This document shows positions 34,802 to 43,630 of a stretch of 64,000 nt of DNA, one piece after another. The notes below the pieces were generated by a model. It worked only from the letters and a program-made list of their open reading frames with translations. It did no database searches and was not told the DNA's origin. Where the stretch lies: contig NZ_SSOM01000067.1 of NCBI RefSeq assembly GCF_029871235.1, forward strand, positions 124,001-188,000, in the 5' to 3' direction. A program made the translations under genes and the position numbers. The DNA comes from Pseudomonas sp. BN411. GTDB taxonomy: Bacteria; Pseudomonadota; Gammaproteobacteria; Pseudomonadales; Pseudomonadaceae. Numbering within the stretch: the first letter of the stretch is position 1; each line of letters starts with the position of its first letter.

Positions 34802-34902
34802 TGTAGGGGCGAATTCATTCGCCAAGGACCGCGTAGCGGTCCCGAGAGGGTTTGCCAGCGCGCAGACCTTCGGCCTGCCTGGCGAATGAATTCGCCCCTA
34901 CA
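34802..34902. repeat. Inverted repeat, gcgaattcattcgc family, copy 2
   Basis: Perfect 22-base arms at 34802-34823 and 34881-34902 (core ggggcgaattcattcgcc). The centre holds two smaller hairpins, ggaccgc-gta-gcggtcc and gcag-accttcggc-ctgc. The copy at 45404 shares the second internal hairpin. Confidence 0.9.
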
Positions 34903-35061
34903 GGTGTCTTGCCGAGCCCCAAAATTCGTTTCCTCTGGTAGCTTTGCATCCATTGTCCGTCCGTCGGGTTTGCTCCACGCGGAACCCGGCGGCGATTCGT
35001 GTGACCAATGGAGTCCGGCCGAAGTCTTCCGGCCGTCAGCGACATGCCAAAGGAAGCCCGC

Positions 35062-35643
35062 ATGCACAAATCGATACGCCCATTCGTTGCCCTGCTCGCC
35101 GCCTTGGCGCTGCCCGTCCACGCAAGCTGGTACCTGGACAACGAGTCGTCGCGCATTTCCTTCATCTCCACCAAGGCCGGCAGCATTTCCGAGGTGCACC
35201 GCTTCCTCACCCTGCACGGCAAGATCGGCAAGGAGGGCAAGGCGCACTTGCGCGTCGAACTGGAGTCGGTGAGCACCGGGGTCCCGCTGCGTGACCAGCG
35301 CCTGCGTGACCAGTTCTTCGAAATCACCAAGTACCCCGAAGCGGAGATCACCGCCCAGCTCGACCTGCGTCCCATCACCGACCTGGCTCCCGGCGCCCAG
35401 CTGGAGCTGGGCCTGCCGCTGACGGTGAAGCTGCACGACAAGTCCCAGCAATACCGCGCCGAACTCCTGGCCACGCGCCTGGACGACCATCGCTTCCAGG
35501 TGGTGACCCTGGCGCCGCTGGTGCTGCAGGTGGAGGACTTCGGCCTGACCACGGCACTGGACGGCCTGCGCAAGGTGGCCGGCCTGCCCGGCATCAGTCT
35601 GTCGGTGCCGGTGGGCGCCGTGCTGATCTTCACGGAGCGCTGA
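35062..35643 (+). CDS. YceI-family exported protein
   Basis: A 193-residue periplasmic protein: signal peptide MHKSIRPFVALLAALALPVHA, then a YceI lipocalin-like beta barrel starting SWYLDNESSRISFISTKAG. YceI proteins bind isoprenoid-type lipids and are common near cytochrome or membrane-lipid genes. A ribosome site aaaggaag lies upstream of ATG 35062. Its stop overlaps by one base the start of the cardiolipin-synthase-like gene, indicating coupling. Confidence 0.9.
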   Translation: MHKSIRPFVALLAALALPVHASWYLDNESSRISFISTKAGSISEVHRFLTLHGKIGKEGKAHLRVELESVSTGVPLRDQRLRDQFFEITKYPEAEITAQLDLRPITDLAPGAQLELGLPLTVKLHDKSQQYRAELLATRLDDHRFQVVTLAPLVLQVEDFGLTTALDGLRKVAGLPGISLSVPVGAVLIFTER

Positions 35644-36797
35644 TGGGGCAGATCTTCCCCTGGAAGTCCGGCAACCGCTTCGAGCTGTTGATCGACGGCC
35701 CGCAGTTCTTTCCGACCATGCTCACGGCCATTGCCCGGGCCGAGCATCAGGTCGCGCTGGAGCTTTACCTGGTGGAAGACGGCCGCTGCAGCCAGGCCCT
35801 GGTGGACGCCCTGTGCGTGGCCGCGGTGCGTGGCGTGCGGGTGCGCTGCCTGTTCGATGATTTCGGTTGCCTGAAGCTGGGCGCGGCCTTGCGCGAGCGG
35901 CTGGTCGAGGCCGGGGTGATGCTGCAGTTCTACAACCCGCTGCGCTGGCGGCACGGCTTCAGCAACCTGTACCGCGACCACCGCAAGATCCTGGTGGTGG
36001 ATGATCGCCAGGCGTTCATTGGCGGCACCGGTGCCACCAACGAGTTCTGGGACCCCAACCAGGAGACCAGCCGCTGGCACGAAGTGATGGTGGCCATCGA
36101 GGGGCCGCTGGTGGCGCACTGGCAACTCATCTTCGACTACCAGTGGCTGGCCAACCTCGGCCGCCGCCCCTGGAAACCGGGCGAGGCCCCGGGGCTGGCC
36201 CACCTGCCGCCCTATCCGGCGGTGGGGGAGGGGCTCGGAAGGCTGGCCTACGCCGATGCGAACCAGCACCGCGACATCGTTCAGTCGCTGGTGCGCAGCA
36301 TTCGCACGGCGCGCAATCGTGTGTGGCTGGCGACGCCCTATTTCCTGCCGAGCTGGAAGGTGCGCCGGGCCCTGATCAAGGCCGCGCGGCGTGGCGTCGA
36401 GGTGCGCCTGCTGCTCACCAGCCGGCACACCGACCACCCGCCGGTGCGCTTCGCCGGCCAGCGCTACTACCCGCGCCTGCTGCGTGCCGGAGTGCGGATA
36501 TTCGAGTACCAGCAGCGCTTCCTGCACCTGAAGATGGCGCTGGCCGATGACTGGGTCAGTGTGGGCTCCTGCAACTTCGACCACTGGAACCTGCGCTTCA
36601 ACCTGGAAGCCAACCTGGAAGCGCTGGACCCGAACTTCACCCTGGCGGTGGACGCCTGCATGCGCCAGGACTTCTCCGACAGCCGCGAGATCACCATGGA
36701 CGACTGGCACGCGCGCCCGCTGGTGAAACGCCTGCGCCAGCGCCTGTGGGGCTGGCTGGATCGGCTGGTGGTGAACCTCCTCGATCGTCGCCGTTAG
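35643..36797 (+). CDS. ClsB-like phospholipase D-family enzyme (cardiolipin synthase type)
   Basis: A 384-residue enzyme with the two HKD motifs of the phospholipase D superfamily: HRKILVVDDRQAF near residue 112 and HLKMALADDWVSVGSCNFD near residue 295. ClsB-type enzymes make cardiolipin from phosphatidylglycerol or related lipids at the membrane. No N-terminal membrane helices are obvious, unlike ClsA. It is coupled to the YceI gene by a one-base overlap. Confidence 0.88.
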   Translation: MGQIFPWKSGNRFELLIDGPQFFPTMLTAIARAEHQVALELYLVEDGRCSQALVDALCVAAVRGVRVRCLFDDFGCLKLGAALRERLVEAGVMLQFYNPLRWRHGFSNLYRDHRKILVVDDRQAFIGGTGATNEFWDPNQETSRWHEVMVAIEGPLVAHWQLIFDYQWLANLGRRPWKPGEAPGLAHLPPYPAVGEGLGRLAYADANQHRDIVQSLVRSIRTARNRVWLATPYFLPSWKVRRALIKAARRGVEVRLLLTSRHTDHPPVRFAGQRYYPRLLRAGVRIFEYQQRFLHLKMALADDWVSVGSCNFDHWNLRFNLEANLEALDPNFTLAVDACMRQDFSDSREITMDDWHARPLVKRLRQRLWGWLDRLVVNLLDRRR

Positions 36798-36888
36798 CGG
36801 CACGCAACCAGTCGCCGCACTTTCGTCGGGTGCCTGCGGATCAAGGCGGGGCTAGGCTTGCTCCACAACAACAAGAGGGAGTGGCTGC

Positions 36889-37500
36889 ATGGGCTGCCGA
36901 TACCTGCCGATCCTGCTGCTGTGCGCTGTGCTGGGCGGCTGTTCCACCCCGGGCGCCTTTTTCGGCGCGACCGAAGGGCCTGAATTCCAGCCGTCCGCGC
37001 CGAGTGATGGCGAGCACGCACTCGTCTACCTCTATCGCCCGCAAAGCGAATGGGCGGACCAGGAACTGGAAGCTCCCGGCATCTTCCTCAACAACGAACT
37101 GATCGGCAGTCTGCCGAGCAACGGCCACCTGGCCCTGGAGTTCGACGCGGCCAGCTACAAGCTGGAAATGCGTCGGCCGCTGTTCGGCAGCTACTGGACG
37201 CTGTTCGCCGATGGCCCGCTGGATTTCACCCTCATCAGCTCCTTTGCCCTGGAAGCCTCCGCCGGACGCACCTATTACCTGCGTTACGACGAACTGGACC
37301 CGCCGCCGAGGAACAGCGAGCAACCCGGTGCCGGCAATGGCCCGCTGCAACTGGTGGAGGAGTCCCTGGGCAGCCAGGAAATCGCCGCCACCCGCCAGGT
37401 CCAGCCTAGCCAGCGCGTTGCCGCCAACGGTGAAGTGGTTCGGCCCCAGGTTGGGTTCTGGCGCGGAGTGGGGCGGGCGCTGGACAAGATCGGCATCTGA
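36889..37500 (+). CDS. DUF2846 lipoprotein
   Basis: A 203-residue predicted lipoprotein: signal peptide with lipobox L-G-G-C at about residue 18. The beta-rich domain with ALVYLYRPQSEW, IFLNNELIGSLPSNGHLALEF and YYLRYDELD is typical of DUF2846 proteins, whose role is unknown. It is monocistronic in appearance and ends with a Q/R-rich tail. Confidence 0.82.
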   Translation: MGCRYLPILLLCAVLGGCSTPGAFFGATEGPEFQPSAPSDGEHALVYLYRPQSEWADQELEAPGIFLNNELIGSLPSNGHLALEFDAASYKLEMRRPLFGSYWTLFADGPLDFTLISSFALEASAGRTYYLRYDELDPPPRNSEQPGAGNGPLQLVEESLGSQEIAATRQVQPSQRVAANGEVVRPQVGFWRGVGRALDKIGI

Positions 37501-37608
37501 CCCCGCCATCCATCCTGTAGTAGGGGCCTATTACCCGGGCTCGAAGGCTGCCGGGGATAATTGGCTAACCTTTGAAGCCCCGAGGCTTCCAATCCTGGAG
37601 GATGAGCA

Positions 37609-38190
37609 ATGGCCGCGAAGAAGATTCTGATGCTGGTCGGCGACTACGCCGAAGACTACGAAACCATGGTGCCTTTCCAGGCCCTGCTCATGGTCGGTCA
37701 CACGGTACACGCCGTGTGCCCGGACAAGGTCGCCGGACAGACCGTGCGCACCGCCATCCATGATTTCGAGGGCGACCAGACCTACAGCGAGAAGCCGGGC
37801 CACAACTTCGCCCTCAACTTCGATTTCGCCAAGGTCCGGGCGGAGGACTACGACGCCCTGTTGATCCCCGGCGGACGCGCCCCTGAATACCTGCGCCTCA
37901 ACGCCAGGGTGCTGGAGCTGGTGAAGGCCTTCGACCAGGCCGGCAAGCCCATCGCCGCTGTCTGCCATGGCGCCCAGTTGCTGGCCGCCGCCGGCGTGCT
38001 GGAAGGCCGCGAATGCAGCGCATACCCGGCCTGCGGCCCGGAAGTGAAACTTGCCGGTGGTCAGTATGTGGATATCCCGGTGGACGCCGCCCATACCCAG
38101 GGCAATCTGGTGACCGCTCCGGCCTGGCCGGCTCATCCCGCCTGGCTGGCAGGTTTCCTCAAGCTGCTCGGGACGAAGATCGAGCTGTGA
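37609..38190 (+). CDS. DJ-1/PfpI family protein
   Basis: A 193-residue member of the DJ-1/PfpI superfamily (glyoxalase III/deglycase-like or chaperone-like). The nucleophile elbow [13 protein letters not shown] carries the cysteine and histidine, and [11 protein letters not shown] carries the oxyanion/acid residues. The 40-residue segment with [17 protein letters not shown] matches the PfpI-type catalytic-domain-only layout. A clear ggagg site precedes ATG 37609. Confidence 0.9.
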   Translation: MAAKKILMLVGDYAEDYETMVPFQALLMVGHTVHAVCPDKVAGQTVRTAIHDFEGDQTYSEKPGHNFALNFDFAKVRAEDYDALLIPGGRAPEYLRLNARVLELVKAFDQAGKPIAAVCHGAQLLAAAGVLEGRECSAYPACGPEVKLAGGQYVDIPVDAAHTQGNLVTAPAWPAHPAWLAGFLKLLGTKIEL

Positions 38191-38192
38191 TC

Positions 38193-38266
38193 GTAGGGTG
38201 TGGCTCAATTGCGCGAAGCCCAGCAATCGAGTGTGTTGGGCTTCGCTGCGCTCTGCGCCAACCTAC
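38193..38266. repeat. Single copy of the gtaggttgg/gcgaagccca repeat
   Basis: gtagggtgtgg...gcgaagccca pairs in inverse with tgttgggcttcgctgcgctc...ccaacctac. It is the same family as the three tandem units at 27564-27926 and lies between two co-directional genes. Confidence 0.8.
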
Positions 38267-38309
38267 CTGGCTCAATTGAACCCGCATCGCCAAAAACAGG
38301 AGGCGCGCC

Positions 38310-38612
38310 ATGTGCGAGCTGTACGTCAAGGCTGACCCCATCCTCTACGAGTCCCGCTCGCGCTCGCTGCGTATCCGTGGCGTGGTCACCACGCTGCGCC
38401 TGGAAAACCAGTTCTGGGACATCCTGCGGGAGATCGCCGAGGTGGATGGCATGACCACCAACCAGCTCATCACCAAGCTCTACGACGAGGTGATGGAGTA
38501 CCGAGGCGAGGTGGTCAACTTCGCGTCCTTCCTGCGGGTGAGCTGCACCCGCTACTTGGCCCAGCGCCGCGCCACGGTGGTCGAACTGCCGAAGGCGCGA
38601 GTGCAGGCTTGA
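38310..38612 (+). CDS. Ribbon-helix-helix domain protein
   Basis: A 100-residue protein with a ribbon-helix-helix-type DNA-binding fold (RIRGVVTTLRLENQFWDILREIAEVDGMTTNQLITKLYDEV). It resembles the RHH_4 family, whose members are often small regulators. The target is unknown. It is alone between the repeat and a convergent NTF2-like gene. Confidence 0.8.
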   Translation: MCELYVKADPILYESRSRSLRIRGVVTTLRLENQFWDILREIAEVDGMTTNQLITKLYDEVMEYRGEVVNFASFLRVSCTRYLAQRRATVVELPKARVQA

Positions 38613-38616
38613 AGCC

Positions 38617-39015
38617 TCAAACCACCTGTTCGAGCCAGTCGTTCAGGTTGTAGTAGTTGGTCACGCGGGCGACTTTGCCGCAGTGGATATGGAAGAAGGC
38701 GCCGGCCGGCAGTACGTAGGTCTGGCCCTTGGCTGGCGGCAGGCCTTCATCGTCGGCCAGGTACTGGCCGTGCACCACGAACTCGGCGGCGGCACGGCTG
38801 CCGTCGGCGCTCTGCATGACCACGATGTCAGAGAGGCGCTCCTTGTAGCAGCGGTTCATCTTGTCCATGAAGGCGGCGAAGGCGGCCTTGCCCTGCTGGC
38901 GTTCACCCTGGTTGATGTCGTGCACCACGTCCTCGCTGAGCAGGGCGAGGAAGGCTGGCATGTCGCCGGCGTTGAAGGCGTCGTAATAGGCTTGCACCAG
39001 TTCGATAGCGGTCAT
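38617..39015 (-). CDS. NTF2-like (SnoaL/ketosteroid-isomerase-type) protein
   Basis: A 132-residue protein of the nuclear transport factor 2-like cone fold (LVQAYYDAFNAGDMPAFLALLSEDVVHDINQGER; final FFHIHCGKVARVTNYYNLNDW). Such proteins can be isomerases or binders; no function can be assigned. It is transcribed against the RHH gene and divergent from the GNAT gene. Confidence 0.85.
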   Translation of the reverse strand: MTAIELVQAYYDAFNAGDMPAFLALLSEDVVHDINQGERQQGKAAFAAFMDKMNRCYKERLSDIVVMQSADGSRAAAEFVVHGQYLADDEGLPPAKGQTYVLPAGAFFHIHCGKVARVTNYYNLNDWLEQVV

Positions 39016-39128
39016 GGCTGGGTTCCTGTCGCAATGGGGTCAGTCGGTTCGTGACCGGCATGATAGGTTCTTGACCCAGGCCCGGCTTAGCCAGGGGCGT
39101 CATCCACTTCCCCAGAACGACCGCTCCC

Positions 39129-39719
39129 ATGCAGATCCGACTTCTTCACGGCGGCGCCATCGCGCCCCATATCGATGACCTCGCGCGCCTGCGCCTGACG
39201 GTGTTTCGCGAGTTTCCCTACCTGTATGACGGCACGCTCGAGTACGAAGCGCGCTACCTCGCAACCTACGCCGAGTCGAAGGAAAGCCTGTTCGTGCTAG
39301 CGCTGGACGGCGAGCGGGTGGTGGGGGCCTCCACGGGCCTGCCGATGGCGGACGAAACCGAGGAATTCCAGCGGCCTTTCCGCGAACAGGGCTGGGCGCC
39401 GGAACGCATCTTTTATTTTGGCGAGTCGGTGTTGCTGCCCGAGTACCGGGGCAGCGGCCTGGGCGTGCGTTTCTTCGCCGAGCGCGAAGGCTATGCGCGG
39501 CGCCTGGCGCGCTTCGACCACTGCGCCTTCTGCGCGGTGGAGCGTCCGGCCGATCATCCGCGCCGCCCGCCCGGCTACCAGCCACTGAACGAGTTCTGGG
39601 CGCGGCGTGGTTATCGCCACCACCCGGAACTGCGCACCGAATACCACTGGCGTGACCTGGATGAAGACACCGAGTCGGCCAAGCCCATGTCCTTCTGGCT
39701 CAAGGAGCTCACCCGATGA
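39129..39719 (+). CDS. GNAT-family N-acetyltransferase
   Basis: A 196-residue acetyltransferase with GNAT features: FYFGESVLLPEYRGSGLGVRFFAEREGYAR gives the acetyl-CoA pyrophosphate loop (R-G-S-G-L-G). The acceptor substrate is unknown. Its stop overlaps the next gene start by four bases (ATGA), so it is coupled with the nitrilase-family gene. Confidence 0.87.
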   Translation: MQIRLLHGGAIAPHIDDLARLRLTVFREFPYLYDGTLEYEARYLATYAESKESLFVLALDGERVVGASTGLPMADETEEFQRPFREQGWAPERIFYFGESVLLPEYRGSGLGVRFFAEREGYARRLARFDHCAFCAVERPADHPRRPPGYQPLNEFWARRGYRHHPELRTEYHWRDLDEDTESAKPMSFWLKELTR

Positions 39720-40594
39720 TCAGGATCGCCGCCTGCCAGTACGCCATCGAGCTGCATGAAAGCTGGGATGCCTACGCCAGTCATCTGGAGAGGCTCTGCT
39801 CCGAAGCCGCCGCGAGTGGTGCGAAGCTGCTGGTGCTGCCGGAATACGCCGGTCTGGTTCTGGCCGGTCAGTTGCCGCCGGATGAGCGAGGGGACCTGCA
39901 GGCGTCCATCGTCGGCATCCAGCCCCTGCTTCAGGATTGGCGGGCGCTTTGCGCCAGTATCGCGGTGAAGCTTGGCGTCTACCTGCAACCCGGCAGCCTG
40001 CCCGTGCGCGATGCTGACGGGCGATTTCGCAACCGCGCCTGGCTGTTCGGTCCGGGTGGTGAACTGGGCTTTCAGGACAAACTGATCATGACCCGCTTCG
40101 AGCGCGAGCAATGGGGCATCGCGGCAGGGGAGGGGCTCAAGGTGTTCGACACGGCCCTGGGTCGGCTGGGCATCCTGATCTGCTACGACAACGAATTCCC
40201 CATGCTCGCCCGCACCCTGGCCGAAGGCGGCGCCGACCTGATCCTCGCTCCCAGTTGCACCGACACGGAGGCGGGCTACAACCGAGTGCGCATCGGTGCC
40301 CAGGCCCGCGCGCTGGAAAACCAGATCGCCGTTCTGCAATCGCCTACCGTAGGGCTCGCCCCCTGGTCACCTGCGCTGGATGAAAACATCGGCCGCGCCG
40401 GCCTCTACGTGCCGCCGGACTACGGAATGCCGAGCAACGGCGTGATCGCCGAAAGCCCCGAACTCTGTCCTTCGACCAGCCAGTGGCTGATCTGCGACCT
40501 CGATCTGAGCGAAGTACGCCGGGTACGCGCGCAGGGACAGGTATTCACCCGGCGCGACTGGCCGGAGCAGTTCGGCCAGGCACAGCTTCTGTAG
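39716..40594 (+). CDS. Carbon-nitrogen hydrolase (nitrilase superfamily)
   Basis: A 292-residue amidase-like enzyme with the Glu-Lys-Cys catalytic triad: E in LVLPEYAG, K in FQDKLIMTRFE, and C in ILICYDNEFPM. Substrate unknown (amide or nitrile). It is translationally coupled to the GNAT gene upstream, a pairing that may mean modification and hydrolysis of the same compound, though this is inference. Confidence 0.9.
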   Translation: MIRIAACQYAIELHESWDAYASHLERLCSEAAASGAKLLVLPEYAGLVLAGQLPPDERGDLQASIVGIQPLLQDWRALCASIAVKLGVYLQPGSLPVRDADGRFRNRAWLFGPGGELGFQDKLIMTRFEREQWGIAAGEGLKVFDTALGRLGILICYDNEFPMLARTLAEGGADLILAPSCTDTEAGYNRVRIGAQARALENQIAVLQSPTVGLAPWSPALDENIGRAGLYVPPDYGMPSNGVIAESPELCPSTSQWLICDLDLSEVRRVRAQGQVFTRRDWPEQFGQAQLL

Positions 40595-40686
40595 GATGGG
40601 TGGAGCTTGCGATACCCATCAACCATGTCCCAGGCAGACTCGATGGGTATCGCTCCGCTCGCGGAACGCCGCCCGACCCATCCTAC
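40591..40686. repeat. Inverted repeat with gtaggatggg arms
   Basis: gtaggatggg (40591-40600) and cccatcctac (40677-40686) flank two internal copies of gcgatacccatc-like sequence (gatacccatcaa and gatgggtatcgc). A related half copy is at 16180-16214. It overlaps the last four bases of the hydrolase gene. Confidence 0.8.
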
Positions 40687-40714
40687 ATACGGCACCAGCG
40701 CAAAGGCGCGATAC

Positions 40715-40748
40715 GAAAAAAGCCCGGCACATGGCCGGGCTTTTTCAT
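40715..40748 (-). terminator. Terminator of fumarase gene
   Basis: Stem aaaagcccggc / gccgggctttt around a short loop, flanked by A and T tracts, 18 bases from the fumarase stop. Probably bidirectional. Confidence 0.85.
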
Positions 40749-40765
40749 TCAGCGAAGGTGAACGC

Positions 40766-42289
40766 TTACTTCACTTCCACCGCCAGGTTCTCGGCGATCT
40801 TCTGTTGCCAGATCGCCGGGCCGGTGATGTGTACCGATTCACCGTTGGTGTCGACGGCGACGGTGACCGGCATGTCCTTCACGTCGAACTCGTAGATGGC
40901 TTCCATACCGAGTTCGGCGAAGGCCAGGACCTTGGACTTCTTGATCGCCTGGGCCACCAGGTAGGCGGCGCCGCCGACGGCCATCAGGTACACGGCCTTG
41001 TTGTCCTTGATCGCTTCGATGGCGATCGGGCCACGCTCGGACTTGCCGATCATGCCCAGCAGGCCAGTGCTTTCCAGGATCTGGCGGGTGAACTTGTCCA
41101 TGCGGGTCGCGGTGGTCGGGCCAGCCGGGCCAACCACTTCGTCACGTACCGGATCGACCGGGCCGACGTAGTAGATGAAGCGACCTTTCAGGTCCACCGG
41201 CAGCTCTTCGCCCTTGTTCAGCATATCGACGATGCGCTTGTGCGCGGCGTCGCGGCCGGTGAGCATCTTGCCGTTGAGCAGCAGGGTCTCGCCCGGCTTC
41301 CAGCTCTGCACTTCTTCCGGGGTGATCGTGTCCAGGTCGACGCGGCGCGCGGACGGGCCGGCTTCCCAGACGATTTCCGGGTAGGCGTCCAGCGACGGCG
41401 CTTCCAGCTCGGCCGGGCCGGAGCCGTCGAGCACGAAGTGGGCGTGACGGGTGGCGGCGCAGTTGGGGATCATGCAGACCGGCAGCGAGGCGGCGTGGGT
41501 CGGGTAGTCCATGATCTTCACGTCGAGCACGGTGGTCAGGCCGCCCAGGCCCTGGGCGCCGATGCCCAGCTGGTTGACCTTCTCGAACAGCTCGAGGCGC
41601 ATTTCCTCGATCTTGTTCTGCGGACCGCGGGCCTTCAGCTCGTGGATGTCGATTTCGTCCATCAGGACTTCCTTCGCCATCACCGCGGCCTTCTCGGCGG
41701 TACCGCCGATGCCGATGCCGAGCATGCCCGGCGGGCACCAGCCGGCACCCATGGTCGGGACGGTCTTCAGTACCCAGTCGACGATGGAGTCGGACGGGTT
41801 GAGCATGGCCATCTTCGACTTGTTCTCGGAGCCGCCGCCCTTGGCCGCCACGTCCACTTCCACGGTGTTGCCGGGAACGATGGAGTAGTGGATGACCGCC
41901 GGGGTGTTGTCCTTGGTGTTCTTACGGGCGCCCGCCGGGTCGGCCAGGATGGAGGCGCGCAGGACGTTCTCCGGCAGGTTGTAGGCGCGACGCACACCCT
42001 CGTTGATCATGTCGTCCACGCTCATGGTGGCGCCATCCCAGCGCACGTCCATGCCGACGCGGACGAACACGGTGACGATACCGGTGTCCTGGCAGATCGG
42101 GCGGTGGCCGGTGGCGCACATGCGCGAGTTGATCAGGATCTGCGCCATGGAATCGCGCGCGGCGGGCGACTCTTCGCGCAGATAGGCCTCATGCATGGCC
42201 TGGATGAAATCCACGGGATGGTAGTAGGAGATGAACTGCAGGGCGTCGGCGACACTCTGGATCAGATCGTCTTGCTTGATCACGGTCAT
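40766..42289 (-). CDS. Class I fumarate hydratase (iron-sulfur type)
   Basis: A 507-residue oxygen-sensitive [4Fe-4S] fumarase converting fumarate and malate in the TCA cycle. Cysteines suited to the cluster are C66 (PICQDTG), C185 (GAGWCPPG) and C272/C277 (VCMIPNCAATRH). The two-part alpha/beta layout with the C-terminal domain starting near GPSARRVDLDTITPEE is typical. ATG 42289 (MTVIKQDDLI) is chosen; upstream in-frame codons run antisense to the next gene and are not real. It is divergent from the GGDEF gene. Confidence 0.95.
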   Translation of the reverse strand: MTVIKQDDLIQSVADALQFISYYHPVDFIQAMHEAYLREESPAARDSMAQILINSRMCATGHRPICQDTGIVTVFVRVGMDVRWDGATMSVDDMINEGVRRAYNLPENVLRASILADPAGARKNTKDNTPAVIHYSIVPGNTVEVDVAAKGGGSENKSKMAMLNPSDSIVDWVLKTVPTMGAGWCPPGMLGIGIGGTAEKAAVMAKEVLMDEIDIHELKARGPQNKIEEMRLELFEKVNQLGIGAQGLGGLTTVLDVKIMDYPTHAASLPVCMIPNCAATRHAHFVLDGSGPAELEAPSLDAYPEIVWEAGPSARRVDLDTITPEEVQSWKPGETLLLNGKMLTGRDAAHKRIVDMLNKGEELPVDLKGRFIYYVGPVDPVRDEVVGPAGPTTATRMDKFTRQILESTGLLGMIGKSERGPIAIEAIKDNKAVYLMAVGGAAYLVAQAIKKSKVLAFAELGMEAIYEFDVKDMPVTVAVDTNGESVHITGPAIWQQKIAENLAVEVK

Positions 42290-42502
42290 GTGGGCGCTCC
42301 TCTTGGAGGGAACATCAGGGAAGCGCCGGACCACGACCCGGCGCGCGAGGCTAAAAAAGGCGCGGCAGTATAGCGCGTGGGGCCCGTCGGGCACAGTCGC
42401 CGGTAGTCGACCTTGGTCGGTTGTCGGACGTTTCCTACGTACTAGGCAATCTGTGATCACAGGCGTACATTGAAGGCATGGTGCCATTACGGGAAGGAGC
42501 CC

Positions 42503-43630
42503 ATGAGCCCATCCAGCCAACGGGTCAGCCATAGAGCCTTGCAAAGTCTGCTGCTGAAGCGCTTCGGTATGGCCGTGGCTACCTACTCGATGGTACTGCT
42601 GCTGTGCTGGATCGCCATGTTGGGCGGGTTGTTCCGGGTTACGGCGAGCACCGCCCTGATCGGTACCGGCCTCGTTGCCCTGTCCCAGCTCGTGCTGTTC
42701 TGGCTGTTCGTCAGCGGACACAACCTGCGTTTCTCCGACCCCAGCCTGACGGAACCCCAGGTGCTGCTTGCCCTGGTCTGGAACACCTGGCTGATGTCCA
42801 TGGTCGACGACGCGCGGGGCACCCTGCTCGCGGTCTATGTGCTGATCATGATGTTCGGTGTGTTCCAGCTGAAACCCAGGGTCTTCGCCCGATGTGCCGC
42901 GATCGGCTTCTTCGCCTTCGCCGGTCTCAACCTGTACGAGGCGTACCAGATGCAGTTGGCCGACCCGGCCCTGGCGCTGCTGCAGGTCTGCGTGCTCTTC
43001 GTGCTGATGGTCTGGCTGAGCCTGTTCGGGAGCTACGTTCAGGCGCTGCGTCAGCGGATGCGCCAACGCCGCTTCGCCCTGCAGGCGCACCAGGACACCC
43101 TGCGCGGCATGATGCGCCAGCTGGAAGACCTGGTCGCCACGGACGAGCTGACCGGGCTGTTCAATCGCCGCCATTTCCTGCGCCTTGCCAGCCGCGAGCT
43201 GGACAGCCTGGCGCCGAATCGCCAGCACGGTCTGGCGCTGATCGATCTCGACCATTTCAAGCGAATCAACGACGTTCACGGCCATGCCGCCGGCGATCGG
43301 GTGCTGCAGACCTTCGCCGCGGTGGCGCGTGCCTGCCTGCGCGACGGTGATGTGCTGGCGCGCTACGGCGGCGAGGAGTTCGTCCTGCTGCTGCCGGGCT
43401 GTGATGCGGATCGCCTCACCGCGTGCTGCGAGCGCCTGCGCGAAGCCTTCACCAGCGCAGAGCCGGTGGGGGTACAGGTGGAGCGGCTGAGCCTCTCGGC
43501 CGGCATGACCCTGCTGTCTGCCGGGGACGACCTGGATGATGCGTTGCAGCGTGCGGATCAGGCACTCTATCGGGCGAAGCGCGGCGGACGTAACCGTTGC
43601 GATGCCGCCTGGGAGGGCCAGGGTGCCTGA
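42503..43630 (+). CDS. Membrane diguanylate cyclase (GGDEF), at the sadC position
   Basis: A 375-residue membrane protein: about five to six N-terminal hydrophobic segments (residues 20-185), then a GGDEF domain making c-di-GMP. The active motif is GGEEF in RYGGEEFVLLLPG, preceded by an intact inhibitory RxxD (R-D-G-D) five residues upstream. A strong ggaaggag precedes ATG 42503. In PAO1 the gene next to fumarase is sadC, but that protein is longer (about 487 residues), so identity is not certain. The 3' end overlaps the next gene by eight bases. Confidence 0.9.
   Translation: MSPSSQRVSHRALQSLLLKRFGMAVATYSMVLLLCWIAMLGGLFRVTASTALIGTGLVALSQLVLFWLFVSGHNLRFSDPSLTEPQVLLALVWNTWLMSMVDDARGTLLAVYVLIMMFGVFQLKPRVFARCAAIGFFAFAGLNLYEAYQMQLADPALALLQVCVLFVLMVWLSLFGSYVQALRQRMRQRRFALQAHQDTLRGMMRQLEDLVATDELTGLFNRRHFLRLASRELDSLAPNRQHGLALIDLDHFKRINDVHGHAAGDRVLQTFAAVARACLRDGDVLARYGGEEFVLLLPGCDADRLTACCERLREAFTSAEPVGVQVERLSLSAGMTLLSAGDDLDDALQRADQALYRAKRGGRNRCDAAWEGQGA

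Noticed and set aside
40607-42373. A 588-codon open frame antisense to fumarase
   Set aside because: No recognisable domain; fumarase on the other strand is complete and of standard length.
42448-42462. Possible CRP/Vfr site (tgtgatcaca) ahead of the GGDEF gene
   Set aside because: The TGTGA and TCACA halves overlap instead of being six bases apart.
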